In this document: positions 26,201 to 33,571 of the stretch, in pieces
Layout of the letters: the number at the start of each line of letters is the position of its first letter
Position numbering within the stretch: position 1 is the stretch's first letter
Origin: Chelatococcus sp. HY11
GTDB lineage: Bacteria; Pseudomonadota; Alphaproteobacteria; Rhizobiales; Beijerinckiaceae
Assembly (NCBI RefSeq): GCF_018398335.1
Contig: NZ_JAHBRX010000001.1
Location: 4,270,001-4,334,000, forward strand
Direction of reading: 5' to 3'
DNA length: 64,000 bases
The notes under the pieces: model-generated
What the model saw: the letters and a program-made list of their open reading frames with translations, nothing else
Told to the model about the DNA's origin: nothing
Database searches by the model: none
Program-made: the position numbers and the translations under genes

Positions 26201-28187
26201 CGCCATCCCGCTGAGCGGCCTTCATCAACTCATATTGCATGCGGAGATCCAGAACTTCGGCCGATGTCTTGCCGTAGCCCTTCGCCTCCATTTCCATCTG
26301 TTCGATCCGCGCTTCGTTGCGGGCCATCAGATCTTTGACAGCGTGATCCTCGTCCTTCTTCGCCTTCGACGCTGCGTTTACCGCCTGCTGGCGAGCCAGG
26401 GCGCCAGCACGCTCAATTCTTGCCTGCTTATCCAGCGCTCCAACAGTTTCGCCGATCAGATCCAGCCGCGCTTGCTCCTGAGCAGCGGCGGCTTTTTCGG
26501 CTGGCGTCTTCGCCTGAAGGGCCTTCAGCCTCGCTTCGTCCTTCTGGCGGAGCACATCCTCTTGCGTGATGATCTTGCCGTTGGCCATCTCCATGGACTT
26601 ATAGGCTTGGGTGACCATATCGAGAGACCGCTTGGTCTTCTCCAGGTCAGTCACCCGGTTGGCGCCAAGACCGTTCACCGTCGTGTCGAAGCGATCGAAC
26701 TGACCGTTGGCGGTGTCGACTTGCTTTTGCAAATCAGCGGCCTGAGCCTTAAGCGTGCGATACTTGGCTCCCATCGGGTCGAGGCCATCATTGATCTTGT
26801 CGACCTCAAGCGACAGCCTCGCAGCGCCCTGCGCCGCCTGGCCGAACGCAGCTTTGAAGTTGTCGCCTGCAATGGATTTCTGAAGGTCGAGGATCTGACC
26901 GTCTAACTGCTTCAGCTCGTTTGAGAATTTGCCACCACTTAGGTTATCCCAGAAGGAATCGTAGGAGCCGACCTTCTGCCGACGCTCAAGAAGCACGGCC
27001 AACTGCTGAGCCTTCGGTGCCGCCGAGATGGCCTGACCGATCCAGGCGAACGCATTGCTCGCGGCCTTCGCGACGGTGTCCCATGCTCCAGCGAGACCGG
27101 TGGTGGACACGGCCGCACCGTCAATTGCCGGGCGCAACGCATCGATGAGAACTTTCTGGGCTCCGATTTGATCGTTCTGGTCGACCAGCGAACGAATGTG
27201 ATCGCGGGTCTTGCCATCGAGGAAGCCCAACGTCTCGTTCAGCTTGTCAGCGCCTGCGAGGGGGTCTGAGAAGGCTCGGGACAGCTCAGCAGCAGCGTCT
27301 CCAGCCGCGAGCCCAACCGTCTTTCCAAACCGCTCGGTGATGCCGATCAGGTCATCGAAGTTGCTGAGGCCGATCTTGCCGGTCTTGGCGAATTCAGCGG
27401 CCATCGAGCGCGCGGCGGACACCGTGATGTTGCCGGCCTTCGCTCCTGCCTCAGCCATGCGATTTAGATCGTCGACGGTCGCCCCCGTCGCCGCGCCCAC
27501 GCCCTTCAGTGACTGCTGAAGCGCAGACTGACCGTCGTTGAATGACTTGTAGGCGAGGAGCGCGGTGGCGCCGAGCGCTACGAAGGCCGCGCCAGCGGCC
27601 GTCACCGGCGTGATGAGCGCGCCGATAGCGCTTCCGATGCCCTTCACAGCGCCTGACACGCCAGTCTGACCGAGGATCTGGGCGATCTGCCCGCCTTGGC
27701 TCGCCAAGACCTGAAACGGGCTTGCTCCCATGGCGAGCATCGTCGCGACGTCGTTCAGCTGATAGCCGAGGTTCTGGATATGGTGACCGGCGACCTTGCT
27801 CGTATCGCCTACCCTGACGATCCCCGTCGCGGCATTGTTGTTGGCCGCCTCCAGCGATTTCGACTGCCGGATGACATAGTCCTGCACGCGAGCATATTGC
27901 TCGGTTCGCTCTGCCGCCGTGCCCCGACCGCGATCCAGAAGGGCCTGCGCCTCGGCAACCTGCTTGGTCATCCGATATTCAGCGTCCAGGCGCCGCGCGA
28001 GGCGTTCAAGCGACTTCTCAGCCGACAGCGCCGTCCTGGACGTGTTCTCGGTAGCCGTCGCCATCTCGTCGCCGGTAGCGGCAACGCGGCCCTGCGCGTC
28101 GGCCATCTTGTTCAGGCCGGCAGTCGCCTGCTCGACGCCTTTCGTCGTGGCCTGGATATCGATGCGCTTGATCGCATTAACTTGCAT
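23295..28187 (-). CDS. Tail tape measure protein
   Basis: The protein has about 1630 residues. The N-terminal region contains the lambda-type tape measure segment (HHIQNLGYQLNDVATMLAMG, SPFQVLASQGGQIAQILGQ) followed by hydrophobic helices. Long coiled coils fill the middle. A Gly-rich segment with ARKQQKEEL lies in the middle to C-terminal third. Near the C-terminus LYQKYFGRQPDQAGLDFW matches a DUF4214-type domain. It sets tail length and is ejected with DNA. The ATG at 28187 has GAGG upstream and is preferred to the start at 28202. Confidence 0.92.
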   Translation of the reverse strand: MQVNAIKRIDIQATTKGVEQATAGLNKMADAQGRVAATGDEMATATENTSRTALSAEKSLERLARRLDAEYRMTKQVAEAQALLDRGRGTAAERTEQYARVQDYVIRQSKSLEAANNNAATGIVRVGDTSKVAGHHIQNLGYQLNDVATMLAMGASPFQVLASQGGQIAQILGQTGVSGAVKGIGSAIGALITPVTAAGAAFVALGATALLAYKSFNDGQSALQQSLKGVGAATGATVDDLNRMAEAGAKAGNITVSAARSMAAEFAKTGKIGLSNFDDLIGITERFGKTVGLAAGDAAAELSRAFSDPLAGADKLNETLGFLDGKTRDHIRSLVDQNDQIGAQKVLIDALRPAIDGAAVSTTGLAGAWDTVAKAASNAFAWIGQAISAAPKAQQLAVLLERRQKVGSYDSFWDNLSGGKFSNELKQLDGQILDLQKSIAGDNFKAAFGQAAQGAARLSLEVDKINDGLDPMGAKYRTLKAQAADLQKQVDTANGQFDRFDTTVNGLGANRVTDLEKTKRSLDMVTQAYKSMEMANGKIITQEDVLRQKDEARLKALQAKTPAEKAAAAQEQARLDLIGETVGALDKQARIERAGALARQQAVNAASKAKKDEDHAVKDLMARNEARIEQMEMEAKGYGKTSAEVLDLRMQYELMKAAQRDGVQVTDAMSAAVRQQAERMAELQAAAKAAREELEAQEFSLDGLRDVAKDLLDASGSFADALKSLGQAFQSAALDALFTGKGPLAGLTGMASSDGKSTGGLFGALMGSDVKFFRDAVAKGTTNGLKDFVGPRTQEQMASEGGGLFGASGKTMAGGVTALAAAAAAYGGGLSSGSPTMGALTGVISGAIAGATFGPIGMAVGAVIGGGLGFLGGQSARKQQKEELQRQAQENYDNAKPQVAELGRLFRGDDLGNIQQQIQGGIDKLNELGPILVNAGHVDELIALQKDYNTFVARMKDEFRADFTGTIEELRAGLGAQGPFKQASDAVKQFGQSAKSFIADAKTVFGDGTAEVQAAREASFEYALSMLDQAKTLTEVQQSIQSINGTAAGLSKVLQELGMSAYDTAWQIEYRVQNAMDRLRDAFTDGLERRLNEASDRGYINEISDQIAQYRKDLADSAALGLDGALAAKVFAAEAQQIVNGAELAGDAFNALVQQFPELAGVVKEFSQALADMGNDLAAIAQRQQGYYDRIFNAANDNSTLEGALKAFDRQAQREREAEMKAGGQAITDLELALAAERVKIVNDFAAKAKAAEQQAAEQAARAAQQKVDEAQRAVDDARADLQRAYEQQASTINATISRLEAFTSSIRKLRTDLRSDDSLSPYNDRQQQQEAQATFQELAAKAMAGDQSAMDQLADAARRYLEESKAYYGFNEVYARIFEEVQSTLEAVGSKAQSELDIARAQLSALDAQVSGLLTVNDSVLTVAAGIEKLNAAVAALAAAQAAQIGNGTGTPDQRTAYVTSLYQKYFGRQPDQAGLDFWVKSDLSTSQLDQAFADAKAAGAMRFGGIVGAYARGGLIGNGIFDVDSVIARYAGGGNIALAGGEYVMPAHQTRANLPVLEAMRSGRAPANDDSAKEEIRALRALVEQLIAVSARGHQAVAAAVVENTSAVKADTRTASTAQIARRTGTNG

Positions 28188-28241
28188 GCTAACCTCGCCC
28201 ATCGCCGCAATGTGCGGACTGAAGAAGTGCTTGGGGGGAAA

Positions 28242-28766
28242 ATGAGAGTATTTGCCGCAATCGCGGGGGCACTATTGCTCGCCGGGTGTCAAACCGCTGG
28301 CCAGAGCGACGCGACCGTCAGCGACTGGAAGATTGAGCAGAAGCAAGACGAGATATCCGGCAAGGTTAGAACGAACATCTCGGCCACCACCGTGAAAGTC
28401 GATCTCACTTCGCACAGCGGCATACACGCAGCGGTGCTTGGCTTGTCGTGCACCAAAGGTGCGCCAAGCATCATGGTCTATTATGACTGGCCGGTTGGCA
28501 CGACGAACAATGCGGCAATCTCTTACCGATTTGACGACGCGCCGGGCGTCGACGTGAAGAATTTCAGGATGATGAACTTGCAGGCGGTGGTCATCGACAA
28601 CAAGGCTGAAGTCAGCAAGTTCTTATCCCAGCTGCCGACCGCTCGCACACTATACTTCCGCGTTTCGTCGCCAGTTGCGGGCCAGTCAAACGCGTTGTTC
28701 GGGGTGCGAGGCGGTTCTATGGCCCTTGACGCCCTGAATCAGGAGTGCAGCACAGGACCAGCTTAA
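28242..28766 (+). CDS. Phage cargo lipoprotein, VasI-like fold
   Basis: The 174-residue precursor has a signal peptide with lipobox LAGC (Cys at about 16). The mature part has a beta-rich pattern (ISYRFDDAPG, VSKFLSQLPTARTLYFRVSS, FGVRGGSMALDALNQEC) similar to VasI-type proteins and related periplasmic domains. GGGGGG precedes the ATG. It is a plus-strand gene inside the minus-strand tail operon, convergent by four bases with the GT chaperone frame, so it is a moron expressed from its own promoter in the lysogen. A surface or superinfection-exclusion role is a guess. Confidence 0.75.
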   Translation: MRVFAAIAGALLLAGCQTAGQSDATVSDWKIEQKQDEISGKVRTNISATTVKVDLTSHSGIHAAVLGLSCTKGAPSIMVYYDWPVGTTNNAAISYRFDDAPGVDVKNFRMMNLQAVVIDNKAEVSKFLSQLPTARTLYFRVSSPVAGQSNALFGVRGGSMALDALNQECSTGPA

Positions 28767-29110
28767 CGTCGGGCCTCGCTCGGCTGCTGCTTGTTGACCG
28801 CTGCGAGGTACACGGCGTCCATCAGCCGGATCGCACGCCGAAGGAGTTCAAAACCTTCGGCATCATCATACCCGTAGCGGGATGCATAGCTATCAATCGA
28901 CGAGAAGGGGATAGGCCCGACGCCGAAGCCAACCGGCCTATCAGTGCCCAACTCGTTGAATGCCTCAAGAAGGTCGGCTTCGAGGAGATCGAGATCCGGC
29001 GGAAGCATGTGCTCCGGCACTGGCTGCCCGATCTTCTCGAAATTGGCGATCAGCGCCTCGCTATGACGGCTCCAGGCCTGCTGCCACTCTACCGCTGCCC
29101 GGAGGCGGGA
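28763..29110 (-). CDS. Tail assembly chaperone T extension of the GT frameshift product
   Basis: This -1 frame is entered from the upstream G frame at the slippery heptamer 29116-29110 and runs to 28763, adding 115 residues (SRLRAAVEWQQAWSRHSEAL and onward) to give a GT fusion of about 260 residues. An internal ATG gives an 85-residue frame, but no Shine-Dalgarno supports separate translation. In lambda and relatives GT binds the tape measure and recruits tail tube subunits. Confidence 0.8.
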   Translation of the reverse strand, partial: SRLRAAVEWQQAWSRHSEALIANFEKIGQPVPEHMLPPDLDLLEADLLEAFNELGTDRPVGFGVGPIPFSSIDSYASRYGYDDAEGFELLRRAIRLMDAVYLAAVNKQQPSEARR

Positions 29111-29544
29111 AAAGGGTAGCTATCGGCCGCGTCGGCGTCCCCGTCGTCCTCGTCCGCGTGCTCCTTGCTGCCCGCCACAAAGGCTGCGGCCCACAGCACC
29201 GACGTGCGGAAATGGCGATAGTCCTTGTCGGTGAGGAAGGTGCGAGCAAGATCCTTGCTATATGGCACCTCCTCATCCCCGCTCTTGAGATTTGCCCAGT
29301 CGATCAGTACCGTTTCAAGCAGGGCTTCACCGACGATCTTCTCCATCAGTGCGGGCGGGACGGTGCCGTCGCGGTGACGGGCGCCCTTCGGGACGTTGCG
29401 CAAGGCCTTATTGAGGAAACGCTTGAAATCCTCGTTGCCTTCACCGCGCACCTTCAGGCGCAGGTCGCCCATCTCCGGGATCTTGTCGACCCATTCGCCG
29501 GTCTCGATGACCGCGCTGTCAACCTTGATGCTCTTGATATCCAT
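29089..29544 (-). CDS. Tail assembly chaperone G
   Basis: The 151-residue protein starts MDIKSIKVDSAVIETGEWVD, helical and acidic at the C-terminus (EHADEDDGDADAADSYPF). It lies between the tail tube gene and the tape measure, the standard G position. The ATG at 29544 has AGGAGA upstream. A canonical slippery heptamer occurs 18-24 bases before its stop codon, so a fraction of ribosomes should make the GT fusion. Confidence 0.8.
   Translation of the reverse strand: MDIKSIKVDSAVIETGEWVDKIPEMGDLRLKVRGEGNEDFKRFLNKALRNVPKGARHRDGTVPPALMEKIVGEALLETVLIDWANLKSGDEEVPYSKDLARTFLTDKDYRHFRTSVLWAAAFVAGSKEHADEDDGDADAADSYPFPASGQR
29110..29116 (-). promoter_or_regulatory. Programmed -1 frameshift site C CCT TTT
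   Basis: In the G reading frame the codons TAC CCT TTT give the heptamer C-CCT-TTT of the form X-XXY-YYZ. Slippage by one base re-pairs CCC and TTT and continues in the open frame that ends at 28763. Position and frame match the lambda G/GT mechanism. Confidence 0.8.
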
Positions 29545-29560
29545 TGAAAAAGGTCTCCTT

Positions 29561-29592
29561 GTCACAGAAAGGGTGGCGGAAGGCGCTGTGAC
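29561..29592 (-). repeat. Inverted repeat upstream of chaperone G
   Basis: GTCACAG (29561-29567) pairs with CTGTGAC (29586-29592), and the Shine-Dalgarno of G follows at once on the minus strand. It may reduce read-through or translation between the abundant tail tube and the scarce chaperone. Confidence 0.45.
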
Positions 29593-29651
29593 CCGCCTCC
29601 CGCCGGCCGCGAGGGATCCGTCCAGGACCTCACGACGTCGGTGGGGCCGGA

Positions 29652-31127
29652 TTAGGCCGGCAGGTAGTGGAAGCGCTGGACCGCCATGGTGTAGCCAAGC
29701 GTCGGGTGACGGATGGCCTGGAAGTTGGCCGACAGCATCACGTCGGCGTTCTTGCCGCTGACGGAGGGAGAACCGGACGAATACTTCGTGTACGGCAGAT
29801 CGATCAGGATCGAGGGACGCGTCCCATCCTGGCGGCCGAAAAGGATGCTGAAGTTCGAGGCCGTGTTGTTGGTCACCTGCTCGTAAATCGACTTGTCGCC
29901 GAAGTAGAGTTCCTGCGTGCCGGTCACCGCGAATTCGCCGTTACCGATGCCAACCGCACCGATCGAGCCCACGGCGTTCTGTGCCCGCAGGTTGTTGTTG
30001 ACCTCAATGGTCGCCGACATGACGAAGTTCGGGCCGGTGACCGCAACGCCGCCGATGCCGATGCGGCCCACATTGGACGAGGTGTTGAGCACGTCGCCCG
30101 TGGTCGCAGCGACATCCGTCGCACCCGAGACCCGTGTCGCAACAATTTCAGAGGATCGCCCGATGTAGCCCTTGGTGTAGGTCGCGATCTGCTGCGCCGG
30201 GGCGCTGACACTGAGCGTGTTCAGCTCCAGGCCGCGGAAATACTCGTAGCTGACCGGGGAGTGATCGAGATACTGGCGCTCGAAGGTCGAGGAGCGCTTC
30301 GTCGTGCCGTTCTTCAGGAAGTCGCCGGTGAAGATCTGGATCGTCTTGCCCGTGCCCGTGTCGGCATTCCAACCGGCCGGAACCTGATCGAATGAGAGCT
30401 TGCCCGCGGCGATGGCCGACACACGAGCCCATCCATTATTCGCGGCGGTCCCGAACTGGGTACCCGTGGCGGTCCCGCCGATCTTCACCCATTCGCCGAC
30501 GTTGAGCCCGAGTGTGGTGAAATCGAGGGCCGTCGCGGTCAGGCCGTTGCCGCCTGCCGTCACGGCCGCCACGTCAGCAGATGCCGCTTCAAAGCCAACG
30601 ACACGCGCTGCTGCACCGACAGGGATCGGATCAGCCTCGATCGCGAAGGTGGCAGCCGGGAACACGATGGTCGTCGCAGTGGACGAGGTGACCCGGGCCA
30701 GCTTGTTGTTGGCTGGCGTGGGAAGGCCGCTCAGCGCGACGAGATGACCAGCCTTGAAGGCCGCGCCACCCGAAGCGACGGTGACGGTGGTCGCGGTGAC
30801 GTCCGAGATCTCGGTGTCAACGGTCGCAACGACGATCGCGGGCTTGCTCGCCCACGTACCCTGGAGCGCTTCCTCGAAATCATCATCCGCTGCGCCAAAG
30901 GACAGCTCACCGCCGACATCGCCAGCGACCTGATATCCAACGAGGATGAGGTCAGCGACCTGACGGTCAGCGCGGATCTCATTCGAGGTGACGGTCTGGG
31001 GTGAGGGATTGAGACCGCTCGACGTCTGCCGGATTTCCTTGAAGGCAGGGTTCGGAGGAGTGACGCCTGCGGTGACTTCACGGACCTTGGCGAGCTTGAC
31101 GCGGTTGGTTGACTGCAGATCGGCCAT
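29652..31127 (-). CDS. Major tail tube protein
   Basis: The 491-residue protein is beta- and Gly/Thr-rich: VKLAKVREVTAGVTPPNPAF at the start, then AGDVGGELSFGAADDDFEEA, two Ig-like inserted segments, and an end (LGYTMAVQRFHYLPA). This matches the long phage tail tube family. Strong AAAGGAGG precedes the ATG. Next to the chaperones and upstream of the tape measure gene, it is the tube subunit. Confidence 0.85.
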   Translation of the reverse strand: MADLQSTNRVKLAKVREVTAGVTPPNPAFKEIRQTSSGLNPSPQTVTSNEIRADRQVADLILVGYQVAGDVGGELSFGAADDDFEEALQGTWASKPAIVVATVDTEISDVTATTVTVASGGAAFKAGHLVALSGLPTPANNKLARVTSSTATTIVFPAATFAIEADPIPVGAAARVVGFEAASADVAAVTAGGNGLTATALDFTTLGLNVGEWVKIGGTATGTQFGTAANNGWARVSAIAAGKLSFDQVPAGWNADTGTGKTIQIFTGDFLKNGTTKRSSTFERQYLDHSPVSYEYFRGLELNTLSVSAPAQQIATYTKGYIGRSSEIVATRVSGATDVAATTGDVLNTSSNVGRIGIGGVAVTGPNFVMSATIEVNNNLRAQNAVGSIGAVGIGNGEFAVTGTQELYFGDKSIYEQVTNNTASNFSILFGRQDGTRPSILIDLPYTKYSSGSPSVSGKNADVMLSANFQAIRHPTLGYTMAVQRFHYLPA

Positions 31128-31211
31128 GCGGGCCTCCTTTATGGTCGTGCGGGAGCCGCATGCGACCCGAGAAAAGCGAGCGATCAGCCCGCCGGTGAAT
31201 TGTCGAAGGGA

Positions 31212-31622
31212 TCAGCCGAGGGTGTCGGCGTAGTAGGGAACGGCGAAAGTCACCGTGAAGTAGTTGTCCGCGTAGTTCCGACTATCGAGCGTCGGCGGTG
31301 ACGGCGCCCAGGTGGTGACACCACCGAACTGCTTCGCCTGGAAGATCAGCGCCAGCTCGTCAGCCCAGGCGAGCGCCGTATCTCGTCCTTGGCCGCGCTC
31401 GGTGCGAAGGACGAAGCGGATGGCGCCTTCCTCACGAAAGACGTTGTTGCCCGGCGCTCCGATGGTGATCTGCCCCCGGTTCGCGACGGGGTACTGGACT
31501 TCCAGAAAGGCGGACCCGTCTTCCGGGCCCGTTGGCTCTTCGTTGATGTCGAACACGGGGCACCGCGTCCACAGAGCGGCAAGCCGCGCCTCGACGGCGT
31601 CGGCGACTGCTTTGCTGGGCAT
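31212..31622 (-). CDS. Tail completion/terminator protein (DUF4128-like)
   Basis: The 136-residue protein (AVADAVEARLAALWTRCPVF, PEDGSAFLEVQYPVANRGQI, YFTVTFAVPYYADTLG) resembles the phage tail terminator family that caps the tail tube. It lies between head-tail joining genes and the tail tube gene, the normal place. Confidence 0.75.
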   Translation of the reverse strand: MPSKAVADAVEARLAALWTRCPVFDINEEPTGPEDGSAFLEVQYPVANRGQITIGAPGNNVFREEGAIRFVLRTERGQGRDTALAWADELALIFQAKQFGGVTTWAPSPPTLDSRNYADNYFTVTFAVPYYADTLG

Positions 31623-31626
31623 CCCG

Positions 31627-32226
31627 CTACCTCAATGTGATGATGACAGCCGGCTGCCTGCTGTCCGGATCTTTCTTGGATCCGGCAACCGTCCGGTATG
31701 AGAAGCGGATACGAGCCATGTTGCCGAAGCGGGCATTGGCGAGCGCGGCGACAGCCTCGAAGACGCCGTCCGGAGCCTGCTCAGAGAGGCCGCGCTCGAT
31801 TTTACGGGCATAGGGCTGGATGTTGACGAAGGCATATTCCTGAGCATCCGGAACGTTCAGACCGGGCTCGATCTCGACGCCGTCCGCATAGAATTTATGG
31901 GAGCCACGATAGCGGCCCGTGAGGACGGGAGAGTGCAGGACCAGTTGCTCGCCAATCCAGGCGAAGATCTCGTTGATCAGGTCGAATTCAAAGACGATTC
32001 GGCCGTCCGGCTTCACGCTATCGAGGGGAGCCCCTTCTTTGCCGTCGACGAAGGCGGTGTGAGGCGTCTCGTGACCAAGGGCCTGCTTGTTCTGTGCCTG
32101 CGCTTTAGCAAGCTCCTCGCGGGCAAAGTCAGCGATGATCTTGCTACGGGCTTCAGGCCCAACGCTCGACGAAAGGGCAAGAGCAATATCACGATCGATC
32201 GGGTCGACCTTCACCTTGACGGCCAT
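31627..32226 (-). CDS. Head-tail joining / neck protein (HK97 gp10-like)
   Basis: The 199-residue product starts MAVKVKVDPIDRDIALALSS and contains HSPVLTGRYRGSHKFYADGV, typical of the HK97 gp10-type neck family (proline-containing S-P-V-x-T-G-x-Y/L). Its ATG overlaps the stop of a small membrane peptide gene by one base (TGATG). Confidence 0.7.
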   Translation of the reverse strand: MAVKVKVDPIDRDIALALSSSVGPEARSKIIADFAREELAKAQAQNKQALGHETPHTAFVDGKEGAPLDSVKPDGRIVFEFDLINEIFAWIGEQLVLHSPVLTGRYRGSHKFYADGVEIEPGLNVPDAQEYAFVNIQPYARKIERGLSEQAPDGVFEAVAALANARFGNMARIRFSYRTVAGSKKDPDSRQPAVIITLR

Positions 32227-32372
32227 CAGCGCATCTGCCCCCTGATGCAATACAGAACGCTGTGCCCGAACGCTCGGCATTCATCCCATGTGGCGAGGCC
32301 AATCGCGACAGCCACACCGCCGAACACGACAGTGAAAATGACGGCGATGGCGTTGCGATGAAACCGGCTCAT
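32226..32372 (-). CDS. Small membrane peptide (48 aa)
   Basis: The 48-residue peptide starts MSRFHRNAIAVIFTVVFGG and has one hydrophobic segment through VAVAIGLATW, then a Cys-containing tail. Start and stop both overlap neighbours through TGATG, so it is translated by coupling. No family is recognised; the tight packing argues that it is real. Confidence 0.6.
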   Translation of the reverse strand: MSRFHRNAIAVIFTVVFGGVAVAIGLATWDECRAFGHSVLYCIRGQMR

Positions 32373-32710
32373 CAGCCCGGCACACCTTCGCAGTCGAGTT
32401 CGATGCGCACCACCTGACCCTGTACACGCTTCACGCGCGGCATCTGGACAGTGCGGGCCTTGCCATCGACGAGGATCTGATCGAGGCGCTTCGGAATAGC
32501 CGGGAGGCCGGTGGGCGAGATGATCACCACCGAGCGGACGATCGCCACGCCGTTGCCGTTCTCACTACCGTCCACGTCCCGGACATGACCCTTGATTGGG
32601 GTGTCCACGTGAGGCGTCGGGGCCTTATGGATCTGCCGGAACACTATGTCGGTGCCGTCTTCCGCCAAGATGGCGTCGAGATCGGCGATCATGTCAGCTG
32701 GGCTCATCAT
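32372..32710 (-). CDS. Head closure / head-tail adaptor protein
   Basis: The 112-residue protein starts MMSPADMIADLDAILAEDGT and continues with beta segments (VDTPIKGHVRDVDG, VAIVRSVVIISPTGL). Size and place, between the gp6-like connector and the gp10-like protein, fit a head closure protein. The ATG at 32710 overlaps the connector stop by four bases. Confidence 0.6.
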   Translation of the reverse strand: MMSPADMIADLDAILAEDGTDIVFRQIHKAPTPHVDTPIKGHVRDVDGSENGNGVAIVRSVVIISPTGLPAIPKRLDQILVDGKARTVQMPRVKRVQGQVVRIELDCEGVPG

Positions 32711-33333
32711 GCCAGTGGCCAGCAACGGAAGGGCTCGAGGAAGTTCGCCACAGCCTGGCGGGTGATCGCGTCAACCGCTCCTGTCATGTCCCATTCGCGG
32801 GAGCCGATGCCGTCGACGACCTTCTTCTTCAGGTTCACGTCGGAGCCGGTCATGCCGTATTGCGACCGAACATGGAGAAGCATCGCGGACAATAATTCGG
32901 CTGGCACCGTCTCGAAACCGACGACGGCACGGACAATAATTCGGGATCCGGGCTGGATAGCTGGCCAGCGCGTGCCGTGAGCCGGGACGATCGAGACAGT
33001 CATTCCGTCATTGCGGAGCTCAAATGCCTCGTCATCGAGGACCTGGTCATCGCCCGTCGTGTCGACGTACGTGATCGTTTCCACAGACTGGACAGGCGCC
33101 ACCGGAACCCGCGTGAAATCACAGAACCTGTCGCACTTCACCACGACCGTCTGAGACGGAACGTAGATCGAGCAATAACGCTCCACATGGCCGCGAGCGG
33201 CCTTCATCATGAGTTCCAGCGTGTCGTCCAACTCGGTATCGGACAAGGCAATGCCGCACTGGCGCTTGACCTGCTCAAGGGTGAGCGGGTCCGTGCCGTC
33301 CGGGGGAATAACGACAGTCGCCGGATACCACAT
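32707..33333 (-). CDS. Head-tail connector (HK97 gp6-like)
   Basis: The 208-residue protein starts MWYPATVVIPPDGTDPLTLE and contains the family signature QVKRQCGIALSDTELDDTLE followed by ARGHVERYCSIYV, DFTRVPVAPVQSVETITYVD and IVVRAVVGFETVP. These proteins form a ring below the portal. It follows the capsid gene and a small gene. Confidence 0.88.
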   Translation of the reverse strand: MWYPATVVIPPDGTDPLTLEQVKRQCGIALSDTELDDTLELMMKAARGHVERYCSIYVPSQTVVVKCDRFCDFTRVPVAPVQSVETITYVDTTGDDQVLDDEAFELRNDGMTVSIVPAHGTRWPAIQPGSRIIVRAVVGFETVPAELLSAMLLHVRSQYGMTGSDVNLKKKVVDGIGSREWDMTGAVDAITRQAVANFLEPFRCWPLA

Positions 33334-33334
33334 A

Positions 33335-33521
33335 TCAGCCCCGCTTTTCCGGTGCGGGCTTCTTCGTAGCGCGCTCGACCTTCTCGTCATCCTTGACGGG
33401 AACAGCCATGCCGGCCTCGATCATCCGCGTCGCCTCCTTGGTCGAGAAGCGATCCGTCTCCTCATTGGGAGACAGGGCGAAGTCAGTGCCGGCGATGCCG
33501 ACGAGCATCTTGATCTTCATG
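33335..33521 (-). CDS. Small protein between capsid and connector
   Basis: About 61 residues, starting MKIKMLVGIAGTDFALSPNE and ending in a Lys/Glu-rich tail. The region RFSTKEATRMIEAGMAVPV resembles small capsid-adjacent proteins of many HK97-type phages. GAGG precedes the ATG at 33521. Function unknown. Confidence 0.65.
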
Positions 33522-33571
33522 GGGATCACCTCGGAAGGGGTTGGCGCCGCGATGTACGGCGCCAACGTTGG

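Noticed and set aside
27696-28241. Upstream extension of the lipoprotein frame
   Set aside because: It would run antisense to the tape measure gene. The ATG at 28242 has a Shine-Dalgarno and begins a clear lipoprotein signal peptide.
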